Assembly (NCBI GenBank): GCA_002449265.1
Contig: DKCV01000009.1
Location: 1 to 19,925, forward strand
Direction: 5' to 3'
DNA length: 19,925 nt
Source of the DNA: Caryophanales bacterium UBA6865
GTDB taxonomy: Bacteria; Bacillota_I; Bacilli_A; RFN20; CAG-826
The position numbers were made by a program, and so were the translations under genes. The notes below the pieces were generated by a model. That model did not search any database. It saw only the letters and a program-made list of their open reading frames with translations, and was not told the DNA's origin. Positions 15,353 through 19,925 of the stretch are shown here, piece by piece. Each line of letters starts with the position of its first letter. The first letter of the stretch is position 1.

Positions 15353-15982
15353 ATGGCGATTTTGATTGCACTTGGCGGCGGTTCTGGTTCAGGAAAGACC
15401 TCAATCGCTAGAGCTTTGGTTGATGAATTAGGAAAAGAAGCAACTCGCTTTTCTTTTGATAATTATTATCGTGACCAAAGCGCATTAAGCGTAGAGGAAC
15501 GCTCCAAAGTGAATTATGACTCGCCTTTTACGTTGGATACCGAATTATTCGTCGAGCATTTAAAAGCAATTCGGAAAAATAAGGCAGTTGAAGTTCCTCA
15601 ATATGATTTCGTCACGCATACCCGACTCCCATCACCCATCCCCTTCTGCCCCACAAAATACGTCATTGTCGATGGGATATTGACACTATATCTAAATGAA
15701 GCCGAAAACTTATTCGATTACAAAATATTCGTGAAAGCCGATAGCGATATTCGTTTGGCACGTAGAATTCGTCGCGACACCTTAGAAAGAGGAAGAACCG
15801 CAGATTCGGTCATTCATCAATATCTAGCAACCGTAAGACCCATGCATCTAAAATACGTTGAGCCATCACGCTTTGTGGCTGATTTTGTTTTCGACAATAA
15901 CCGCGAAGATGGAATCGATAAAGAAACTTTAGCGGTCGTAAAGGCAAAAATCCTTCGCCTTGGTGAAGAACATGAGAATTGA
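15353..15982 (+). CDS. udk: Uridine kinase
   Basis: Pyrimidine salvage kinase phosphorylating uridine and cytidine to UMP and CMP, 209 residues as expected for bacterial Udk. The P-loop GGGSGSGKTS is at 8-17. The substrate-binding DNYYRDQSALS, NYDSPFTLD and PQYDFVTHTR segments follow in family order, then IVDGILTL (Walker B region), the LID arginines in RRIRRDTLERGR, and the C-terminal PMHLKYVEPSR. AAAAGGAG 7 bases upstream fixes the ATG; a longer frame from a TTG at 15296 would overlap the promoter. The last 11 bases overlap the amidohydrolase gene, implying an operon. Confidence 0.93.
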   Translation: MAILIALGGGSGSGKTSIARALVDELGKEATRFSFDNYYRDQSALSVEERSKVNYDSPFTLDTELFVEHLKAIRKNKAVEVPQYDFVTHTRLPSPIPFCPTKYVIVDGILTLYLNEAENLFDYKIFVKADSDIRLARRIRRDTLERGRTADSVIHQYLATVRPMHLKYVEPSRFVADFVFDNNREDGIDKETLAVVKAKILRLGEEHEN

Positions 15983-16772
15983 TGCCCATGCGCATATTGC
16001 AAGTTGGCCAAATGAAAAAGAGTGCGTAAAAACGCTTTTAGCATCGATGAAAAAGTATCGCATTGACTACTCTTTGGTGAGTAATTGCGATTGTAGCGAA
16101 TATTTGGATAACGGCAAAAGAAACAAAAATCATTTAAATGCGATTATTGGGGCAAAGAAAGTGCTGCGTTTAGTGAAAAAATATCCAAGCCAAATTGGAT
16201 GCGCCATTTGGGTTAACCCCCATTATGAAAAAGTGGACGAGGAGCTCATTGCTTTTATCAAAGAAAACCGTCCTTCAATTTACGCTTTAAAGATTCATCC
16301 TTACGAATCACGCCTAAAAATTAGCGATAAACGAATTTTGCCCTACTTAGATTTGGCGCGACTTTTTTCTTTGCCGATTATTTTCCATACCGCAAACGAT
16401 GGATATAGCGATATCTCCATGCTTTTAGCGTTAGCCAAAGAAAATCGAGACATCAATTTTGTGGCCGCTCATCTTCAGCTTTGTAGCGATAATAAAATCG
16501 CGATCGCTTGTTTAAAAGAAGCACCGAATTTATATGCGGATACTGCCTGGGTACCTTTAAAAAACGCCAAAAAGGTGCTTTTGCAAGTTGGTGAAACTCG
16601 AATTCACTTCGGTACAGATGAACCGATTGACGGACTTGATACATTGAATAACAAAATCTACCAAGCTTATTTTAAAAACACCGCAAAATTGCCAGCCCAT
16701 CTTTACCATAATCTCATGGCAAATAACGCGATATCTTTGTTTCATTTACCAATTCATAAAAGCAACGATTAA
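15972..16772 (+). CDS. Amidohydrolase-2 family metal-dependent hydrolase
   Basis: A 266-residue TIM-barrel metallohydrolase of the amidohydrolase-related (PF04909-like) family. Metal-binding positions appear in order: DAHAH (His6, His8), ALKIHP (Lys107, His109), IIFHT (His139), VAAHL (His167) and FGTDEP (Asp216). The substrate is unknown; the family includes decarboxylases and hydrolases of small cyclic or aromatic acids, and TatD-like relatives act on other substrates. The ATG sits inside the end of udk (11-base overlap) with only a weak GGTG upstream, so translation is probably coupled to udk. A nucleotide-salvage link is suggested by context only. Its stop overlaps the stop of the convergent small gene. 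Confidence 0.85.
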   Translation: MRIDAHAHIASWPNEKECVKTLLASMKKYRIDYSLVSNCDCSEYLDNGKRNKNHLNAIIGAKKVLRLVKKYPSQIGCAIWVNPHYEKVDEELIAFIKENRPSIYALKIHPYESRLKISDKRILPYLDLARLFSLPIIFHTANDGYSDISMLLALAKENRDINFVAAHLQLCSDNKIAIACLKEAPNLYADTAWVPLKNAKKVLLQVGETRIHFGTDEPIDGLDTLNNKIYQAYFKNTAKLPAHLYHNLMANNAISLFHLPIHKSND

Positions 16773-16915
16773 GCCCCGTCGATATTATCTTTATAGCGGT
16801 AGCTTCCTCTTTCTTCGCTCGCTTGCGGATCGCTTTCTTTTTCGTGAAGCATATCAATGTCTTCGCCCGTCAAAGTATGACCATAACGATATCGACTTCT
16901 TTTCTTATTATCCAT
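16769..16915 (-). CDS. Small uncharacterised charged protein (48 aa)
   Basis: An open frame of 48 codons starting 15 bases after the permease stop codon. The product begins MDNKKRSRYRYGHT and ends GSYRYKDNIDGA. It is hydrophilic, basic at the N-terminus and acidic in the middle, and has a repeated RYRY/SYRY element at residues 8-11 and 38-41. I do not recognise a family. It occupies the entire gap between two genes, and the codon use looks like that of the neighbours, which favours a real gene. No Shine-Dalgarno sequence is present; a TAAAAT 7 bases before the ATG may be a promoter element, or translation may couple to the permease. It could be a cytosolic accessory of that permease, but this rests only on position. 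Confidence 0.6.
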   Translation of the reverse strand: MDNKKRSRYRYGHTLTGEDIDMLHEKESDPQASEERGSYRYKDNIDGA

Positions 16916-16930
16916 ACCGATTATTTTAAA

Positions 16931-17803
16931 TCACGGAAGCGGAAATAAAAGCAATAAGTACCCTACTCCAAGAGCGAATAAGAGGCACGTGGCTTCAATA
17001 AAAAGGAAATTTTTCACGCTTTTGTCTTTGCTTAATAAATATAATGGCCCTAAGCCGGCATTGATGGATAAACCGGCAACCAATGCTCCAAAAGGCAAGA
17101 CATTATTCAAATAAGTCTCTGTTAAAACAACACTACTCGCACAGCTAGGGATTAAGCCAATTAAGGATGCGTATAGCGGAGAAAGATAATATTGTTGATG
17201 GAGAAAGGAAGAGATTCCTTCCGCTCCACCAAGAGATTCGACAAGTAATTCAAAGAAGAAAGTAACTAGAAGCGTGTAAATGAATATCTTCAAAGAATGG
17301 AACAAAGGATGCAAAAAATGCTTATGAAGTGCACTATCATCGCTCTTATCATGAATTTGCGCCAATTTAAAAAATCTATCATTCGAAATTATCGCCGTAT
17401 TTTCTTCCTTCTTTTTTAAGAAACGAGAAAGCAACAAATCAAAAACGTAGCCAGCGATTAAAGCAGTCAATATCTTTATCAATATTAATAGGAACCCCAT
17501 GTACCACTTCGCGTTAAAATCAGTAAAAATAATCGGAAGAGCTTCATCGCTTGAGGCAAGATATATCGCAACTAGAGTTCCCGCACTAATTTGAGAAGAA
17601 GCGCATAAATCGCTGCCGATAATCGGGATCGCGCATTGAGGAATAACGCCGCTTATTGCTCCGACTAGAGGCCCAATTTCTTTCTTTTTCGTCAAGAAAG
17701 ATTTGATTTTTCCATCAAAGAAAGAAAAGAGGAAAAAGAAGAGGAACGCGAGAGCGAATACTTTTAATGAATCAAGGAAAGAGTCAAGAATAATTTCACT
17801 CAT
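16931..17803 (-). CDS. Putative heavy-metal exporter permease (ArsP_2 / 'putative manganese transporter' type)
   Basis: A 290-residue integral membrane protein with about eight to ten TM segments in two related halves. Each half carries the same pore-like motif: GVIPQCAIPIIG in the first and GLIPSCASSVVL in the second, each followed by a Gly-rich helix. This internal duplication and the GxxPxCA motif match the family annotated as 10-TM heavy-metal exporter (PF11449, ArsP_2). The central cytoplasmic loop has a His-containing stretch (HDKSDDSALHKHFLH) that could bind metal. Which ion is moved cannot be read from sequence. The ATG at 17803 is preferred over a GTG at 17818, because a TATAGT lies exactly 6 bases before it. 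It is divergent from mrp. Confidence 0.75.
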   Translation of the reverse strand: MSEIILDSFLDSLKVFALAFLFFFLFSFFDGKIKSFLTKKKEIGPLVGAISGVIPQCAIPIIGSDLCASSQISAGTLVAIYLASSDEALPIIFTDFNAKWYMGFLLILIKILTALIAGYVFDLLLSRFLKKKEENTAIISNDRFFKLAQIHDKSDDSALHKHFLHPLFHSLKIFIYTLLVTFFFELLVESLGGAEGISSFLHQQYYLSPLYASLIGLIPSCASSVVLTETYLNNVLPFGALVAGLSINAGLGPLYLLSKDKSVKNFLFIEATCLLFALGVGYLLLLFPLP

Positions 17804-17837
17804 GCCCCCACTATACACCTCTTGTCAAGCCGATTCG

Positions 17838-17866
17838 TGGAAAGAGAAAAGAGAATTTGCTATATT
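17838..17866 (+). promoter_or_regulatory. Promoter of mrp
   Basis: TGGAAA, 17 bases, TATATT with an extended -10 TGC just upstream. The leader of about 17 bases carries AAGGAA before the ATG. Confidence 0.55.
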
Positions 17867-17889
17867 ATTTCATTAAGGAAATAGAAATT

Positions 17890-18726
17890 ATGGCACAACA
17901 TCAATGCGAAAAAGAGACATGTGAAGGGTGCAACGAAGCAACTTGCCCTTCCCATCAAAAAATAGAAAAGATATCCCCTAACCCTAGAACCAAAATCAAG
18001 CACACGATTGCGATTATTTCTGGAAAGGGTGGCGTAGGGAAAAGCTTAGTCACTAGCTTATTAGCGAAGGAACTAAACGAATTAGGCTATAAAGTTGGCA
18101 TTATGGACGCGGATATCACTGGCCCTTCAATCCCTAAAGCTTTTGGGATCACGGAGAAAGCAATGGGAGACGAAACACGAATTTTAGCCTTACATAGTAA
18201 AAAAGGCATCGCCATCATGTCCACGAATTGCTTATTAGAAGATGACACCGATCCTATCATTTGGCGAGGGCCAATGATCGCGAATTTAGTCACGCAGCTT
18301 TATTCAAACGTCGACTATGGGGAACTCGATTATCTATTGATCGATATGCCGCCAGGAACAGGAGACGTTCCTTTAACGGTATTTCAGCAAATTCATATCG
18401 ATGGGGCGCTTGTCATTACTAGTCCCCAAGATTTAGTTTCTCTTATCGTAGAAAAGTCGGTGAAGATGGGAAAATCAATGAATGTCCCTCTCCTTGGCTT
18501 AATTACCAATATGGCGTATTTAAGGTGCCCACACTGCGAAGAGAAGATTTATCTATACGGAAAAGCAAAAACGGCAGAATGCGCGAAAACTTACGGAATT
18601 AGAAATTTGGACGAAATCGCAATAGACCCACTACTAGCGGAAAAGGTCGATCAAGGTGCCCTTGAAGACTACCAAAAGAAGCTTCTTCCTAAGACCACAT
18701 CCTTGCTCGTGGAACTAAGCAAATAG
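17890..18726 (+). CDS. Mrp/Nbp35-family iron-sulfur cluster carrier ATPase with N-terminal Cys cluster
   Basis: A 278-residue cytosolic P-loop ATPase that binds and transfers Fe-S clusters to apo-proteins. The deviant Walker A GKGGVGKS is at 45-52, a DADITGPS segment at 73-80, the IDMPPGTGD switch at 151-159, and the cluster-binding CPHC (Cys213, Cys216) at the dimer interface. The first 20 residues hold four Cys (6, 11, 14, 19; CX4CX2CX4C), recalling the N-terminal cluster site of eukaryotic Nbp35 and some archaeal Mrp proteins; the DUF59 domain of E. coli-type Mrp is absent. The ATG at 17890 follows AAGGAA; the longer frame from 17857 would start inside the promoter. Confidence 0.92.
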   Translation: MAQHQCEKETCEGCNEATCPSHQKIEKISPNPRTKIKHTIAIISGKGGVGKSLVTSLLAKELNELGYKVGIMDADITGPSIPKAFGITEKAMGDETRILALHSKKGIAIMSTNCLLEDDTDPIIWRGPMIANLVTQLYSNVDYGELDYLLIDMPPGTGDVPLTVFQQIHIDGALVITSPQDLVSLIVEKSVKMGKSMNVPLLGLITNMAYLRCPHCEEKIYLYGKAKTAECAKTYGIRNLDEIAIDPLLAEKVDQGALEDYQKKLLPKTTSLLVELSK

Positions 18727-18737
18727 AAAAAAATCAC

Positions 18738-18765
18738 AAAAAGAGACAATTGGGTCTCTTTTTTT
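18738..18765 (+). terminator. Bidirectional terminator between mrp and the CBS gene
   Basis: A 10-bp stem (18738-18747 with 18754-18763) and T7 on the plus strand. The A-run on the other side gives a T-run on the minus strand, so it can end both convergent genes. Confidence 0.9.
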
Positions 18766-18780
18766 AAATTAATGAAACAA

Positions 18781-19185
18781 CTATTTTGAGAAATCCATGG
18801 AGTGCATAATGCTCTTGCGGGTAACAATACCGATAAAAACACCTAAATCATCAAGGACAGGAACAAAGTTTTGTCGCTCCGCTAAAAGGTATAATTCATG
18901 GATATCGGCTTCAATGGAAACCGCTACAATATCGCGGGAATGAGGCACATTTTTTAATGGATATTCTTCGAATTCACGGAAAGACAATTGGCGGTCTTTT
19001 AAGTACCAAAGGAAGTCACCTTCCGACAAAGAATAAAGATATTTTCCTGTTTTTCGCTCGATAACAGGTATCGTTCCGTAACGATGATATTCCATTTTTT
19101 CGAGGGCTTGGCGGATTGTGAAGTCTTCGTATAGATATTGCACTCCTTTTTTCGGAGTTAATAATCCTAATAAGGTCATAACCAT
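18781..19185 (-). CDS. CBS-domain pair protein
   Basis: A 134-residue stand-alone tandem CBS (Bateman) module. The first CBS repeat covers about 18-70 with YGTIPVIERKTGKYLYSLSE; the second covers about 75-132 with NFVPVLDDLGVFIGIVTRKSI, where GIVTRKS is the typical CBS tail. Such modules sense adenosyl ligands (AMP, ATP, SAM) or regulate a partner protein; no catalytic or membrane domain is attached. Two ATGs lie two codons apart (19185 and 19179). Neither has a ribosome site, and a TAGAAT hexamer ends directly before the first, so the second may be the true, leaderless start. It is convergent with mrp. Ligand and partner are unknown. Confidence 0.88.
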   Translation of the reverse strand: MVMTLLGLLTPKKGVQYLYEDFTIRQALEKMEYHRYGTIPVIERKTGKYLYSLSEGDFLWYLKDRQLSFREFEEYPLKNVPHSRDIVAVSIEADIHELYLLAERQNFVPVLDDLGVFIGIVTRKSIMHSMDFSK

Positions 19186-19297
19186 ATTCTACTATTTATC
19201 AAAACTAGAAAAAAGGAAAGGAAGAATTATTTAATGAATTCGAAAAATAAGAGTCAAAAAATTAACTCAATATTCACCACTTTCTATTAAATTAATG

Positions 19298-19325
19298 TTG
19301 AAAAAATTAAAAATTTTGCCATGAT
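19298..19325 (+). promoter_or_regulatory. Candidate promoter of the TetR gene
   Basis: TTGAAA, 16 bases, CATGAT, in a very AT-rich stretch that also contains AAAATT/AATTTT symmetry at about 19303-19317. Alternatives such as TTAACT with TATTAA further upstream are nearly as good. Confidence 0.3.
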
Positions 19326-19358
19326 GATAATATTCCTCAAGAAAGGAGGGTATTACCC

Positions 19359-19889
19359 ATGGCTAGAAGAACATTGAGAGCACTCGATAGCCGAATCATC
19401 AAACGCACAATCCAAGCGGGAGCGAAGAAAGGCGTAACCAACATTTCAACAAAAGAGATGTCCACTCTTTTAGGCATCACGGAGCCGACGATTTACGTTC
19501 ATTATGGGACAAAAGACAACCTCTTACTAGAAGCGTTCAACGATTGCGCAAAAAGCATTAGAGCATGCGAAGATCTTGCGCTAGAAGCCTTTGAAAAGAG
19601 CGAGAAATCGGAAAAAGATGTCATTACAATATTGAATGAATTAATTTCATTAAATGACGTTGGACCTGAAAAAATCGCTTATGCACTAGATTATGTAAGA
19701 ATCGGCCGCTACAAGATTAGCGAAATTGATAAAGAATTCTATAAAAAAGTGCTTTTGTCTTTAGGCGGAAAAGAAGAGAACCTAGATTGCTTCTTTTATG
19801 TTTTAGCAGCGTTACGCGGATGCGAAATTCGTAATTTGGTCGCTCGCCCAAAGGATGTCTATAAAGCACTGATGGAATACATTAAATAA
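19359..19889 (+). CDS. TetR/AcrR-family transcriptional regulator
   Basis: A 176-residue repressor-type protein. The N-terminal DNA-binding domain is clear: a helix-turn-helix at about 30-49 (ISTKEMSTLLGITEPTIYVHYG), followed by TKDNLLLEAF, the standard TetR hinge. The C-terminal ligand and dimer domain (about 60-176) is all-helical by composition and not assignable to a subfamily. A strong AAAGGAGGG precedes the ATG. An 11-base palindrome GGGTATTACCC (19346-19356) overlaps the ribosome site and could be an autoregulatory operator. It is divergent from the CBS gene; its target may be that gene or one beyond the window. Confidence 0.92.
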   Translation: MARRTLRALDSRIIKRTIQAGAKKGVTNISTKEMSTLLGITEPTIYVHYGTKDNLLLEAFNDCAKSIRACEDLALEAFEKSEKSEKDVITILNELISLNDVGPEKIAYALDYVRIGRYKISEIDKEFYKKVLLSLGGKEENLDCFFYVLAALRGCEIRNLVARPKDVYKALMEYIK

Positions 19890-19925
19890 TCTTGCTATCG
19901 AAAAAATAAAAATCCGCGTCTTCAA

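Noticed and set aside
1..19925. Mobile elements, CRISPR arrays or defence systems
   Set aside because: No transposase, integrase, Cas, toxin-antitoxin or restriction motifs, no regularly spaced repeats, and no target-site duplications at the tRNA genes were seen.

Overview
This is an AT-rich chromosomal segment, roughly 40% G+C by eye. TGA is used as a normal stop, so the standard bacterial code applies. Gene order, AGGAGG-type ribosome sites, short intergenic gaps and protein relationships point to Bacillota, most plausibly an uncultured gut Bacilli/Mollicutes-related lineage of the RF39/RFN20 type. That placement is inference: there is no rRNA or other taxonomic marker here. No phage, IS element, CRISPR array or integron is visible, so this is core or housekeeping DNA rather than a mobile island.

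Layout. 40-4864 (minus): a heterodimeric ABC exporter pair with asymmetric ATPase sites, followed by a serine-hydrolase-like gene of the Mbeg1/DUF2974 type. 4865-5507 (minus): tRNA-Cys(GCA), tRNA-Arg(ACG) and tRNA-Pro(UGG), each with a recognisable promoter; Arg and Pro have intrinsic terminators. 5508-10645 (minus): a complete polyamine importer operon, potA-potB-potC-potD, with overlapping genes. Its PotA has a duplicated C-terminal beta domain, and its PotD has a large acidic insert and a C-terminal membrane anchor. A 372-base AT-rich divergent region separates it from a plus-strand lipoprotein gene (11018-12205) with two thioredoxin-like segments.

12256-15183: a 44-residue rubredoxin-like protein, aminopeptidase C (pepC, minus) and peptidase T (pepT, plus), suggesting intracellular peptide breakdown. 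15218-16772: tRNA-Gln(CUG) on minus, then uridine kinase (udk) and an overlapping amidohydrolase-2 family gene on plus. 16769-17803 (minus): a 48-residue unknown protein and a putative 8-10 TM metal-export permease, convergent with the amidohydrolase so that the stop codons share bases. 17890-18726 (plus): an Mrp/Nbp35 Fe-S carrier ATPase with an extra N-terminal Cys cluster. 18781-19185 (minus): a stand-alone CBS-pair protein. 19359-19889 (plus): a TetR-type repressor whose targets are outside the window.

I found no clear new multi-gene system. The best leads are the remodelled polyamine importer, the small protein beside the permease, the two-thioredoxin-segment lipoprotein, and a recurring pattern in which a -10-like hexamer lies 6-7 bases before a start codon, hinting at leaderless mRNAs.
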